Shown here piece by piece: positions 7,568 through 16,209 of a stretch of 64,000 nt of DNA (positions within the stretch are counted from its first letter, which is position 1; each line of letters starts with the position of its first letter). Source of the stretch: Vreelandella sp042466685 (GTDB lineage Bacteria; Pseudomonadota; Gammaproteobacteria; Pseudomonadales; Halomonadaceae); NCBI RefSeq assembly GCF_042466685.1, contig NZ_CP170448.1, positions 1,302,001 through 1,366,000 on the forward strand, given 5' to 3'. A program made the translations under genes and the position numbers. Below the pieces are notes generated by a model, which did not search any database, was not told where the DNA came from, and worked only from the letters and a program-made list of their open reading frames with translations.

Positions 7568-8350
7568 TTAAAGCGAGTTAAGCAGTAGCGGATGGTCTGA
7601 GCGGCAGGCGTAGAGATCCCCGGATGGTAGGGCTTCGCCCCCTGCGCTGAGCCACTCGCTAAGCGCTTGCGGTGTTTGCCACTCTTCCCAGCGAAAATGG
7701 CGCTGCTCGCCCGCCACTACATTGTAGCGGTATTCGCCAAGACGGCTTAAGTGGTTAACGCACTCCTGGTTCACCTCCAGGGCGCCGGCGACAAACTCCA
7801 CCGACAGCGCTGCCACTGGGCGGCTTAGTCCTGCCAGAACCTCGGCCTCAAAGCCTTCAACGTCAATTTTGATAAAGCTGGGCTCGCCATACTCATCAAT
7901 TAACGCATCCAGCGTAGTCACCGGTACTCGCAGCCGTTGCTCCCAGCGTACCTGGCTAAAACCTGCGTTGCGTTCGCCAATTTGCTCCCGCCACTCGGTG
8001 GCCAGAGTAGAGAGGGTCGGGTTGCCGGGGCTGATAGCGATCTCGGCAAAGCCGCTTGCTGGGCCAGCTGCCATTGGCAGCAGATTAATAGTCGTTGGTT
8101 TCACTAGGCGTTTAAACCACTTGGCGAGGTCGGGCTGGGGCTCCAGCGCCACCACTCTGGCGCCCAGCGCATGGAAAGCCGCGCTACGGTCACCTAAATG
8201 CGCACCAATATCAAAAGCAACACTACCGGGTTGAATGAAAGGCTTATAGAGGCGTTGGAGGCCTCGCTGGCGCCCTGGCCGCCAGTAAATAAATAGCGAG
8301 CGGGCAAGCCCACCCGCGCTGCGCAGTCGTTGTAGCCCCATGTGCCGCAT
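7568..8350 (-). CDS. FkbM-family SAM-dependent methyltransferase
   Basis: The 260-residue protein has the FkbM methyltransferase layout: SAM-binding motif AFDIGAHLGD at 45-54 and the family hallmark IKIDVEGFEAEVL at 160-172. FkbM-type enzymes O-methylate sugars or polyketides. It is 49 bases upstream of the creatininase gene on the same strand and may be cotranscribed with it, which would add a methylation step to the neighbouring cluster. Alternatively it belongs to surface glycan biosynthesis with the opg and manC genes that follow. The ATG at 8350 has AGAGAG upstream. Confidence 0.85.
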   Translation of the reverse strand: MRHMGLQRLRSAGGLARSLFIYWRPGRQRGLQRLYKPFIQPGSVAFDIGAHLGDRSAAFHALGARVVALEPQPDLAKWFKRLVKPTTINLLPMAAGPASGFAEIAISPGNPTLSTLATEWREQIGERNAGFSQVRWEQRLRVPVTTLDALIDEYGEPSFIKIDVEGFEAEVLAGLSRPVAALSVEFVAGALEVNQECVNHLSRLGEYRYNVVAGEQRHFRWEEWQTPQALSEWLSAGGEALPSGDLYACRSDHPLLLNSL

Positions 8351-8422
8351 TAGTTAAGCTCTCTGAATGGACGTGCCTTGATCCAGACAGGCGCTGGCGA
8401 TATAAGTTTTGCTTGATAAGGG

Positions 8423-10000
8423 CTACTCTTCATCGGGATACCACACGTAATTCCAGGTTTCGCTAACGGGTTCGCCATTTAAGGTGAGCCTTAGGCGCAC
8501 ATCGCTGGGTTGTTCGCTCGCGGGTAGCCGGAAGCTCGCCCGCCAGCCGTCGTTGGGCAGCGGAGTGACCTGGGGGAGCAGAACCTCACCGTGTTGGGAG
8601 CTGATATCGAGCTCGACGGGCTGGTCGGCGGTAATATCCGCTAACGCGCCGCCCTGAAAATCGACGATAAATTGGCGCTGCTCCAGCGAGGAAGAGTCCG
8701 CTTGCCCCGGCACGCCCGCGCGGCCATGGCGAGTACGAATGGCGCGGCCAAGGTTGTGTGCGTCAGGCTGAGTATTCAAGGTGTGAGTGAGATAGTGCAG
8801 GCGGCGGGATTCGCCTGCATCCAGCGTATCGTCTGCCACCCAGTAGGCGACAATGTTGTCGTGGGTCTCGTCGGGAGTGGGGATTTCGACAAGTTCCACA
8901 TGACCCGGCCCCCACTCATCCAGCGGCACAACCCACTGGCTGGGGCGGCGGTGGTACTGGGCTTCGACGTCCAAGTAGCGATTGAAGTCACGCTCACGTT
9001 GCATTAACCCGAAACCCTCAGGGGAGTCGTCTACAAAGGTGGAGGTATGCAGGTAGGAGGGATTACTCAGCGGGCGCCAGATCCACTCGCCGCTGCCAGT
9101 GTGCATCAGCAGACCGTCGGAGTCGTGCACCTGGGGGCGAAAATCGTCTGGCCGCTCGTGGCTTGCTTCACCGAAAGTGAACATGCTGGTGAGCGGAGCG
9201 ACGCCCAGCTTGGCGATATCTTCGCGGGCAAACAGCTCCGCTTCGACCTCGACTTGGGTATTCTCCCCAGGCTGGATAACAAACCGATAGGCACCGCTGA
9301 CCGAGGGGCTGTCCATTAACGCCAGTAGCTCAATCTGTTCAGCATCCGCGTCGGGTTTATAGAGCCAAAACTCACGAAATGCCGGGAATTCTTCGCCATC
9401 AGGGGAAGCGGTATCGATCGCTAGCCCTCGGGTGGAGAGTCCGTACGCCTGGTCACGCCCCACAATGCGGAAGTAGCTGGCACCCAGAAACACAGCAAAC
9501 TCATCGTCGTATTGATCGCTATTAAGGGGGTAGTGGAGACGAAAGCCCGCATGGCCGCTGCCGGTAAGGTCTTGCTCTTTGAGCGCTGCGGCATTGCCAT
9601 CATAAGTGTAGTCTGCTGCAGAGAAGGGCAGGGGTGTTGCCGTATCGTTGTCGATAACGTTCAAGGCAATCGGGGTTTGGAAAAGAAAGCCGCTGTGAAA
9701 TAGCTGTAGGCTAAAAGGACTCTCGTTTTTCCAGTAGGCATGTTCGGGGTCAAAGCGAATCTGCCGGTAGGTATCGTAGTCGAGCTCGCGCAATACCTCA
9801 GGTAAGCTCTCTTCCGGGGCTTGGTAAGCCTCTTCAGCAAGCTGCTGTGCGCGCTCAATGACCTTACTGAAATGCACATCGTCTTCAGCCAACGCAGGCA
9901 CGGCGAGCATAGAGCCAATTAGCACGATCCATTTGCCAGTCCGCCCCTTGGCAACAGGCCTGCTAAAAAACGGTCTTCTACCAACACATTTACAACCCAT
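8423..10000 (-). CDS. opgG: Periplasmic glucan (osmoregulated OPG) biosynthesis protein G
   Basis: The 525-residue protein matches OpgG/MdoG, a periplasmic protein needed to make and branch osmoregulated periplasmic glucans. Characteristic stretches are YWKNESPFSLQLFHSGF, FLGASYFRIVGR, YGLSTRGLAIDTASPDGEEFP, GEWIWRPLSNP and VELVEIPTPDETHDN. I chose the start at 10000 because AAAGGA lies 8 bases upstream, although the frame is open further. The N-terminus then has a short basic region and a hydrophobic segment ending in PALA, a signal peptide; GRRPFF is a weak twin-arginine look-alike. It resembles OpgG more than OpgD in its C-terminal half. The usual partner glucosyltransferase opgH is not adjacent. 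Confidence 0.9.
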   Translation of the reverse strand: MGCKCVGRRPFFSRPVAKGRTGKWIVLIGSMLAVPALAEDDVHFSKVIERAQQLAEEAYQAPEESLPEVLRELDYDTYRQIRFDPEHAYWKNESPFSLQLFHSGFLFQTPIALNVIDNDTATPLPFSAADYTYDGNAAALKEQDLTGSGHAGFRLHYPLNSDQYDDEFAVFLGASYFRIVGRDQAYGLSTRGLAIDTASPDGEEFPAFREFWLYKPDADAEQIELLALMDSPSVSGAYRFVIQPGENTQVEVEAELFAREDIAKLGVAPLTSMFTFGEASHERPDDFRPQVHDSDGLLMHTGSGEWIWRPLSNPSYLHTSTFVDDSPEGFGLMQRERDFNRYLDVEAQYHRRPSQWVVPLDEWGPGHVELVEIPTPDETHDNIVAYWVADDTLDAGESRRLHYLTHTLNTQPDAHNLGRAIRTRHGRAGVPGQADSSSLEQRQFIVDFQGGALADITADQPVELDISSQHGEVLLPQVTPLPNDGWRASFRLPASEQPSDVRLRLTLNGEPVSETWNYVWYPDEE

Positions 10001-10161
10001 GGACGAAATCCTTTCTGGTGAAGGCCTGCAAAACGCGTGGGCCTTATGCCAAGCAAAGCGTGAAGTCTTTACACAATAACTATACGATAAAATATGACAG
10101 TACATGATTATTGTGTTTTTCAGCAGCCTTATTCCTTGCTCTTGTGTCTTGTGATTGGGTA

Positions 10162-10184
10162 CGCCCTCTCTTCAAGAGAGGGCG
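10162..10184. promoter_or_regulatory. Perfect 11-bp inverted repeat between opgG and the divergent sulfatase-type gene
   Basis: The arms CGCCCTCTCTT and AAGAGAGGGCG flank a single C and are exactly complementary over 11 bases. The element lies 54 bases before the ATG at 10238 and about 160 bases upstream of opgG. No T-run follows on either strand, so an operator or an mRNA leader hairpin is more likely than a terminator. Confidence 0.5.
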
Positions 10185-10237
10185 CTGGCAGGTTATGAGT
10201 GACATTGTAAGCAAGGGTAGTCCCAGATGAGAGTGCG

Positions 10238-11812
10238 ATGAGTCGATTATTACTACTGTTTCTAGCGCTGAATTTCTTACTCATTGCACCGCTCTGGTGG
10301 CGTTTTGGCGAGGTTGGCACCCATTTGCTCGCTTGGGAGGCACTTATCATTGCGCCGCTCATGCTGCTGCTCCCTGTTGGCCCAACGCGCCGTGTAGTGG
10401 CTGTTGGAGTCGTCAGTTGGGTGATCCTCGCAACTGCCGTCAATTTAGGCACTGCCGCCACCCAAATGGCCTTTGCCCGGTCGCTCAATCTCTATCTTGA
10501 TGTACCTCTGCTGCGCTCAATTTATCACTTGTTAGTAGGTAATGTAGGTCAACTGTTGGCAGTTTGCGCAATGCTGGCGGGGGTTGCCTCGTTGTTCGCC
10601 ATCACACTGATTTTAGTGCGCCTGCTGCTGCCCCCTGTCGCCTACTCTGTTAAGCGCCTGCCTGGTGTGTTGGCATTAACGCTGCTAGTCATTGCCACTA
10701 GCAGTGCAGCGCTTGAGCTTAGTGGGATCCGGCTAGTGGATAGTGCTCGTTTACCGATGGTGAACACGACACGCTTTCAGTGGCAGCAAATAACCGATAC
10801 CCACGCCGCTCGCCTCGCCTTTACAGCACAGTTGGCGTCAGCCCCATTGGAGGCTAGGCAGCTACCGGGGCTGGAGGGGCGTAATGTACTGCTCACCTTT
10901 ATTGAGTCCTACGGTATCTCGGCGCTGGAAAATCCACGTTACTCCGGCGTTCTGCTACCTACGCTAGCCGAAATGCAGCAGCGGTTAGAGGCGCGAGACC
11001 TCCATGTGGTTTCTGGTATGTTGACAGCGCCTATTCGCGGTGGGCAGTCTTGGCTGGCTCACGCGACGACCCTCAGTGGGCGGTGGATCGACAATCAGTT
11101 GTGGTATCGGTTGATGCTAGACAGCGGCCACGCCACTTTGATCGATGATTTTCGTGCCACCGGTCAGCGCACCCTGAGTGTAATGCCCGCGATTACCCTG
11201 GCCTGGCCGGAAGGCGAGGCCTATGGCTTTGATGAGATCGCCGCAGCGAAAGATATCGCCTATTCCGGGCCTGCTCTCAACTGGGTCACCATGCCGGATC
11301 AGTTTACCCTCGATTATACCCAACGCTACTTGCTGGGCGAGACGCCAGTGTTTGCTCAGTTAGCGCTAATCTCCAGTCATGCACCCTGGACGCCGATTCT
11401 GCCGGTATTGGAGGATTGGTCATCGATTGGCGATGGGCGTATTTTTGCCCCCTGGGAGAGTGCTGGTGACCCACCAGAAGTGCTGTGGCAGGAGATTGAG
11501 CGCATTCGCGATCACTACGCTTGGTCAGTGGAGTACGCTGTAAAAGTCACCGGGCGGTGGGCCGAGCGCGTAGTGGATGATAATACCTTAATGATTGTGC
11601 TGGGTGACCATCAGGCCGCGCCACTGATTACCGGCGACGATGCCAGCGCTGCAGTGCCGGTGCATATTATTAGCGGTGACCCTGAACTGTTGGTGCCTTT
11701 TATAGAGCGTGGCTTTGTTCCCGGTACGCTGCCTACCCTCGAAGAGGCGAGCAGTGCGCCCAGGATGAGCCAACTTCGCCACTGGCTGCAGGCCGACTTT
11801 GGAGAGTTATAG
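10238..11812 (+). CDS. Membrane-anchored sulfatase/phosphotransferase-fold protein (alkaline phosphatase superfamily)
   Basis: The 524-residue protein has about four N-terminal membrane helices (roughly residues 3-20, 30-47, 53-72, 105-130, and another near 143-160). A periplasmic domain follows with sulfatase-fold signatures: FIESYG at 221-226, a candidate nucleophile Ser in GGQSW (268-272), and a late metal-binding stretch VLGDHQAAP. This architecture is shared by LTA synthase, OpgB and phosphoethanolamine transferases. Because opgG is divergently transcribed next to it, a role in decorating periplasmic glucans with phosphoglycerol or similar groups is a reasonable inference, not shown. The ribosome binding site is weak. 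Confidence 0.7.
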   Translation: MSRLLLLFLALNFLLIAPLWWRFGEVGTHLLAWEALIIAPLMLLLPVGPTRRVVAVGVVSWVILATAVNLGTAATQMAFARSLNLYLDVPLLRSIYHLLVGNVGQLLAVCAMLAGVASLFAITLILVRLLLPPVAYSVKRLPGVLALTLLVIATSSAALELSGIRLVDSARLPMVNTTRFQWQQITDTHAARLAFTAQLASAPLEARQLPGLEGRNVLLTFIESYGISALENPRYSGVLLPTLAEMQQRLEARDLHVVSGMLTAPIRGGQSWLAHATTLSGRWIDNQLWYRLMLDSGHATLIDDFRATGQRTLSVMPAITLAWPEGEAYGFDEIAAAKDIAYSGPALNWVTMPDQFTLDYTQRYLLGETPVFAQLALISSHAPWTPILPVLEDWSSIGDGRIFAPWESAGDPPEVLWQEIERIRDHYAWSVEYAVKVTGRWAERVVDDNTLMIVLGDHQAAPLITGDDASAAVPVHIISGDPELLVPFIERGFVPGTLPTLEEASSAPRMSQLRHWLQADFGEL

Positions 11813-11898
11813 GTTGGCCTAGGCACGGGTTCGGCAGCAGGGGTAGCCTCTGAGAAAAGAGAGTTCTCTGATTCAAGGACAACGACAAGGACGCAGCA

Positions 11899-13308
11899 AT
11901 GATTCAGCCTGTGATTTTAAGTGGGGGCAGCGGCACGCGATTATGGCCGCTTTCCAGGGAGCAGATGCCGAAACAGTTTTTATGTTTAACCTCTTCCCAG
12001 AGTCTGCTCCAACAAACCCTAACCCGCCTAGCCGGGTTAACCGATGCAGCGCCAATGGTGATGGGCCATCATAGCCACCGCTTTTTAATGGCTGAGCAGC
12101 TGCGCGAAATGGATCAAACCGCTACCCTGGTGCTTGAGCCTGAGGGACGTAATACCGCCCCGGCAATTGCTTGTGCGGCGCTGTTGGCGCGTCACGCTGG
12201 CGATGATCCGCTGTTGCTAGTGCTCCCGGCAGATCATGTGATCGGCGATGTCCAGGCGTTTCAACACAGCGTTTCACTGGCCCTACCGTTAGCCGAAGCA
12301 GGCTACCTCGTTACCTTCGGCGTTGTACCTACACAGCCTGAAACGGGTTACGGCTATATTGCCTGTGGCGAGCCGCTGGAAGGTGGTCATCACCTTGCCG
12401 CTTTTATTGAAAAACCGGACGCCCAGCGTGCTGCAGCGTTAGTCGAAAGCGGCGATTATCTGTGGAACAGCGGTATGTTTCTGTTGCGCGCCTCGACTTA
12501 TTTAGGCCAGCTCAAGCGGTTACAACCAACGATGCTGGAGGCTTGTGAGGAGGCGGTTGGTGGGGCGCGGCGAGACTTGGATTTTCTACGCTTGGGCGAA
12601 GTGGCATTTCGGCGCTGCCCGGCTGACTCGATTGATTACGCGGTGATGGAGCAGTGTGATCGCGCTGCTGTAGTGCCTCTGGCAGCCGATTGGAGCGACA
12701 TCGGCAGTTTTGATGCGCTATGGGCAACCGTTACGCCTGACGCTGCGGGCAATGCCACCAAAGGCGATACCTGGCTGACCAATACGCAGGATTCGTTGGT
12801 GTTTGGCGAACATCGTCTGGTAGCCACACTGGGTGTGAATAATCTGATTGTCGTGGAGACCTCGGATTGCGTGCTGGTTGCCCACCGCAGTCAGGCGCAA
12901 CAAGTAAAGCAGCTGGTGACATCGCTTACCCAAGCGGGCCGCACCGAACCCTGCACGGCGGCCCAGGTACAGCGCCCCTGGGGCAGCTTTCAAGCGATGG
13001 ACAGCGGCGAGCGTTATCAGGTCAAACGTATTACCGTGAAACCTGGCGGGCGGCTATCGCTGCAGCGCCATCATCACCGGGCTGAGCACTGGATCGTGGT
13101 AAGGGGAACTGCGCAGGTAACGCTTGAAGAGCGCCGCTTTTTGGTAACTGAAAATCAATCCACCTATATCCCTATTGGGGCACTGCATCGGCTGGAAAAC
13201 ACCGGAAAAATTCCCCTTGAACTGATCGAGGTGCAGTCGGGGAGCTATCTGGGCGAAGACGATATTGAGCGTCTGGATGATGTTTACGCCCGTGATAGCA
13301 ATGAGTGA
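11899..13308 (+). CDS. manC: Mannose-1-phosphate guanylyltransferase / mannose-6-phosphate isomerase (bifunctional, type II)
   Basis: The 469-residue protein has the full type II PMI-GMP order. The N-terminal nucleotidyltransferase has the signature GGSGTRLWPLSREQMPKQF from residue 9, a NSGMFL block and FIEKPD (lysine of the GMP site). The C-terminal cupin has PWGSFQAMDSGERYQVKRI and HHHRAEHWIVVRGTAQV for isomerase metal binding. It makes GDP-mannose for surface polysaccharides. AAGGA precedes the ATG. It follows the sulfatase-type gene in the same direction by 86 bases, and a membrane protein gene converges on it. algA, manC and cpsB are names used for this family. Confidence 0.92.
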   Translation: MIQPVILSGGSGTRLWPLSREQMPKQFLCLTSSQSLLQQTLTRLAGLTDAAPMVMGHHSHRFLMAEQLREMDQTATLVLEPEGRNTAPAIACAALLARHAGDDPLLLVLPADHVIGDVQAFQHSVSLALPLAEAGYLVTFGVVPTQPETGYGYIACGEPLEGGHHLAAFIEKPDAQRAAALVESGDYLWNSGMFLLRASTYLGQLKRLQPTMLEACEEAVGGARRDLDFLRLGEVAFRRCPADSIDYAVMEQCDRAAVVPLAADWSDIGSFDALWATVTPDAAGNATKGDTWLTNTQDSLVFGEHRLVATLGVNNLIVVETSDCVLVAHRSQAQQVKQLVTSLTQAGRTEPCTAAQVQRPWGSFQAMDSGERYQVKRITVKPGGRLSLQRHHHRAEHWIVVRGTAQVTLEERRFLVTENQSTYIPIGALHRLENTGKIPLELIEVQSGSYLGEDDIERLDDVYARDSNE

Positions 13309-13328
13309 AGGACGGAATAAGTCGCGGC

Positions 13329-13679
13329 TTACCAAAGCCAGCTATTAGGACGTGCCGGCGTTAGCCCTTTGCGCACATCGGCCCAGCCGAGCACGCATCG
13401 TACACCCAGCCATACCGCTAACAGTGGCCAGAGCAGGGTGCCCACTATCACAAGGCTGAGCAGGAAGGCGATGGAGGCATACAGGGTGCCGATCCAGAAG
13501 GTGCGGGTCAGGTAACGATAGTGCTGCTGCAGCCATGGTGCCGCTTCTTTACGATAAACATAGGCAATAATTACGCCAATCAACAGAGTGGTATTGGCTG
13601 TGACGATACCTGCCAAGTAGAGTGCGTAAATAATCTGTGGCGCGCGTCTGTCATCGCGCTTTACAGGGGGCTGTGTCAT
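13329..13679 (-). CDS. Small membrane protein, DUF4870-like (copy 1)
   Basis: The 116-residue protein has three to four hydrophobic segments with the pattern IIYALYLAGIV-GVIIAYVYRKEAAPWLQQHYRYLTRTFWIGTLY. It is clearly paralogous to the protein encoded at 14637-15026, which shares IYALYLA, GVVIAYVYKG and HYRYQIRTFWIGLIYG. Function is unknown; DUF4870 members are inner-membrane proteins without known chemistry. It is convergent with manC and lies 19 bases downstream of the acyltransferase gene, so it is probably in that operon. Confidence 0.8.
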   Translation of the reverse strand: MTQPPVKRDDRRAPQIIYALYLAGIVTANTTLLIGVIIAYVYRKEAAPWLQQHYRYLTRTFWIGTLYASIAFLLSLVIVGTLLWPLLAVWLGVRCVLGWADVRKGLTPARPNSWLW

Positions 13680-13698
13680 CAGTGCTCTCTTTTTCAGC

Positions 13699-14634
13699 CT
13701 AATAAAGGCGATAGTCGCGGAAATTGGCTAGATTTTGCTGCTCCTGTACTACTTTGCGGTAGCGTTTGTACTCCCATTGATACTGTGCCGGTTCCAAGGC
13801 AATTGCACTTTCGACACTCGCATTGACACCCGTGGCAGACTGCACATCCTCGTCGCTATAGACCCGCTCGTCGGCATCCAGAAAGTGAATCTCAAATCCT
13901 TTGCCAGGCACACGTAGTGCAACGCCTGTGACAACACGCGCCTGAGTCCGAGCAACTAGTTTGGGTAGCAGGGTGGCGGTATAGGCCTCTCGGCCAAAGA
14001 AGGGGGCAAAAACGCCGCTGCCCCAATCGGGCTCTTGGTCGGGCAGTATGCCAATCGCTTCGCTGCGTTTAAGCGCTTTAAGCAGCGCCGCCACACCGCG
14101 AGGATTGGTGGGCACTAAACTTGCCCCCATGCGCTCACGGCCATGACGAATGACCGGGTCGAGGGCGTTGATCTTGGGGGGCTCGTACATAGCGGTAAAG
14201 GGAAAGTGACTCGAAAGCCAGAAGTTGAGCACTTCCCAGTTACCGAAGTGGGGGGCAAGCACAATCACGCCGCGGCCTTCGGTACGGGCGCTATCGAGCT
14301 TATCGCGTCCGTGCACCGCTAAAATGCTGCTCTCTACCCTGTCAGGTTCCGCCATCCAGGCGTGGCCCAGTTCCAGCATGGTCGCTGTTGAGTGGCGTAA
14401 ACTTTGCTGACCAAGCGTTTTACGTTCAGCAACGGACAGGTTTGGGTAGACAGCCGCTAAGTTGCGATCGGTTATCCAGCGCTCACGCTTATTAAAGCGG
14501 TAAACCAGAGGGCCGAGCGCCGAAGCAGTACGCCATAGGCGCGCAAGCGGCCAGCGTGACAGTTGACGCCATAGCCAACTGATCGCGCTGGCTTTGGAAA
14601 AGCGTCTAACGTTTTGAGCCCCCTGTGGCGCCAT
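13699..14634 (-). CDS. LpxL/HtrB-family lysophospholipid or lipid A acyltransferase
   Basis: The protein (311 residues from the ATG at 14634) is a lauroyl-type acyltransferase of the LpxL/LpxM superfamily, inner-membrane enzymes adding secondary acyl chains to lipid A. The catalytic HX4E motif is HFGNWE (129-134). Further family blocks are ILPDQEPDWGSGVFAPFFG and TLLPKLVARTQARVV. An upstream in-frame TTG at 14649 would add five residues and overlap the previous gene by 13 bases; neither start has a clear Shine-Dalgarno sequence. It is sandwiched between two paralogous membrane protein genes on the same strand. It lacks a strong N-terminal membrane helix, so the exact substrate is uncertain. 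Confidence 0.85.
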   Translation of the reverse strand: MAPQGAQNVRRFSKASAISWLWRQLSRWPLARLWRTASALGPLVYRFNKRERWITDRNLAAVYPNLSVAERKTLGQQSLRHSTATMLELGHAWMAEPDRVESSILAVHGRDKLDSARTEGRGVIVLAPHFGNWEVLNFWLSSHFPFTAMYEPPKINALDPVIRHGRERMGASLVPTNPRGVAALLKALKRSEAIGILPDQEPDWGSGVFAPFFGREAYTATLLPKLVARTQARVVTGVALRVPGKGFEIHFLDADERVYSDEDVQSATGVNASVESAIALEPAQYQWEYKRYRKVVQEQQNLANFRDYRLY

Positions 14635-14636
14635 CG

Positions 14637-15026
14637 TTAAATCAACCAAGTATCTACATTGGAAGGTGCGCGCTTCTCTTGCAGCCCTTTGAAACCTTTA
14701 ACACAGCGAATAATGAACCACACGGCTAGCGCCAGCAACAGCGGGAAACCGATCACCGCAAAGAGCAATATCGAGAAAATAATGCCGTATATCAACCCTA
14801 TCCAGAAGGTGCGGATCTGGTAGCGGTAGTGCTCGTCCAGCCATACCGGGCCTTTGCCCTTATAGACATAGGCAATGACCACACCAATAATCGACGTAAA
14901 GCCAAGGATAAAACTGGCCAGATAGAGGGCATAAATAACCATGGCCATGGTGGTGTCGGGCTGGGAGTTCTGCTCTCCGTTGACGACTTGGCCGTCGAGT
15001 GGGGATTCTCTTTCGTTATCTAGCAT
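14637..15026 (-). CDS. Small membrane protein, DUF4870-like (copy 2)
   Basis: The 129-residue protein has a polar N-terminus of about 28 residues and then three to four membrane segments. It is paralogous to the protein at 13329-13679. The ATG at 15026 is chosen because AAAGGAAA lies at the right distance; the frame is open further upstream without a ribosome binding site. It is the first gene of an apparent three-gene operon with the acyltransferase and the first copy. Function unknown. Confidence 0.82.
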   Translation of the reverse strand: MLDNERESPLDGQVVNGEQNSQPDTTMAMVIYALYLASFILGFTSIIGVVIAYVYKGKGPVWLDEHYRYQIRTFWIGLIYGIIFSILLFAVIGFPLLLALAVWFIIRCVKGFKGLQEKRAPSNVDTWLI

Positions 15027-15140
15027 AACGTTTCCTTTGATCGATCTGTATAAATACTGAAGTGGGTGATGATGCCAAGTACACATCAGTGCGCGCTGTT
15101 TAAGCGCGGCATATGATACCTTGATTCATTAGACTTAGCA

Positions 15141-15524
15141 TTAGCGCGAAGTCGGTCGGCAAACCTCTAGCAGATTACCGTCCGGGTCACGTAGGTAGAT
15201 CGACTCAATCGGGCCATTGGCACCTTGGCGGGCCACGGGGCCAAGCTCCACGTCAATCGCCAGCGCATCTAAATGCTGCTTGAACTCGTTCAGCGGCAGT
15301 TGGCAGCGCAGGCACAAATCCAGGCTGCCAGGCGTAGGCGTTGCTGAAATGGGGGCAATGTCAGTATCGGTCTGATGCAGGCGTAGTGCCGTATCCCCAA
15401 GCATCAAATCGACCCTTTGAGCATCGCGATAGCGTACGTCTAAGCCCAAAACCCGCGAGTAAAAATCCACTGCACGACTAATGTCGGTCACGGTAACAAC
15501 AAGATGATCCAGACCTGATAGCAT
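15141..15524 (-). CDS. VOC (glyoxalase/bleomycin resistance) family protein
   Basis: The 127-residue protein has the vicinal-oxygen-chelate pattern: an N-terminal LDHLVVTVTDISRAVDFYSRVLGL block and a C-terminal SIYLRDPDGNLLEVC block containing the metal-binding Glu, forming two beta-alpha-beta-beta-beta units. AAGGAAGG precedes the ATG at 15524. Substrate is not predictable; members open rings, isomerise, or bind antibiotics. It is divergent from the methyltransferase gene starting at 15565, with only about 40 bases between starts. Confidence 0.85.
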   Translation of the reverse strand: MLSGLDHLVVTVTDISRAVDFYSRVLGLDVRYRDAQRVDLMLGDTALRLHQTDTDIAPISATPTPGSLDLCLRCQLPLNEFKQHLDALAIDVELGPVARQGANGPIESIYLRDPDGNLLEVCRPTSR

Positions 15525-15564
15525 GCCACCTTCCTTAATACATAACGTTAAGCCAGAGAATACA

Positions 15565-16209
15565 ATGATGCGCCGCTGTCCGCTCTGCGCTGAATCCACG
15601 ACTGCGCTCTACCACCGGGCTCGGCGTCGTGACTACTACCAGTGTGCCACGTGCAAGCTGGTATTTGTCCCCCCTGAGCAGCATTTGAGTGCTGCTGAAG
15701 AAAAGGCTGAATACGATAAGCATCAAAACTCGCCGCATGATACGGGATATCGACGCTTTTTAGGGCGTTTATTTACCCCGCTATTAGCCAAGCTATCATC
15801 CCATGCTCGCGGGCTTGATTTTGGTTCAGGGCCGGGGCCGACGCTGTCGGTTATGTTTGCCGAGCAGGGTCACCCGATGACTATTTACGACCCCTTTTAC
15901 GCTCCCGATGCCTCAGCGTTGACACAAAAATATGATTTTATCACTGCTACAGAAGTCGTTGAGCACTTGTCACAGCCTGGCCAGGTGTTTGCGCAGTTGA
16001 TGAACCAGCTCGCCCCAGGTGGTTATCTGGGATTAATGACCAAACGCGTCACTTCGCCAGAAGCGTTTGCCTGCTGGCACTATATTAGCGACCCCACGCA
16101 TATCAGCTTTTTTAGTGAGGAGACCTTCCGTTGGTGGGCGCAAAAGAATAGTTTAGTAGTGGAATTTCCTGGGCCAGACACGGTTATTCTACACAAAACG
16201 CTAACGTGA
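15565..16209 (+). CDS. Zinc-ribbon SAM-dependent methyltransferase
   Basis: The 214-residue protein (from the first of two adjacent ATGs) begins with a zinc-ribbon pair CPLC (residues 5-8) and CATC. A class I methyltransferase follows with the SAM loop GLDFGSGPG, TATEVVEHL, and the C-terminal WHYISDPTHISFFSEETF. Enzymes of this build modify nucleotides or small polar molecules, and are often annotated only as methyltransferase type 12. It is divergent from the VOC gene; the two 5' ends are so close that a shared control region is likely. The target is unknown. Confidence 0.8.
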   Translation: MMRRCPLCAESTTALYHRARRRDYYQCATCKLVFVPPEQHLSAAEEKAEYDKHQNSPHDTGYRRFLGRLFTPLLAKLSSHARGLDFGSGPGPTLSVMFAEQGHPMTIYDPFYAPDASALTQKYDFITATEVVEHLSQPGQVFAQLMNQLAPGGYLGLMTKRVTSPEAFACWHYISDPTHISFFSEETFRWWAQKNSLVVEFPGPDTVILHKTLT

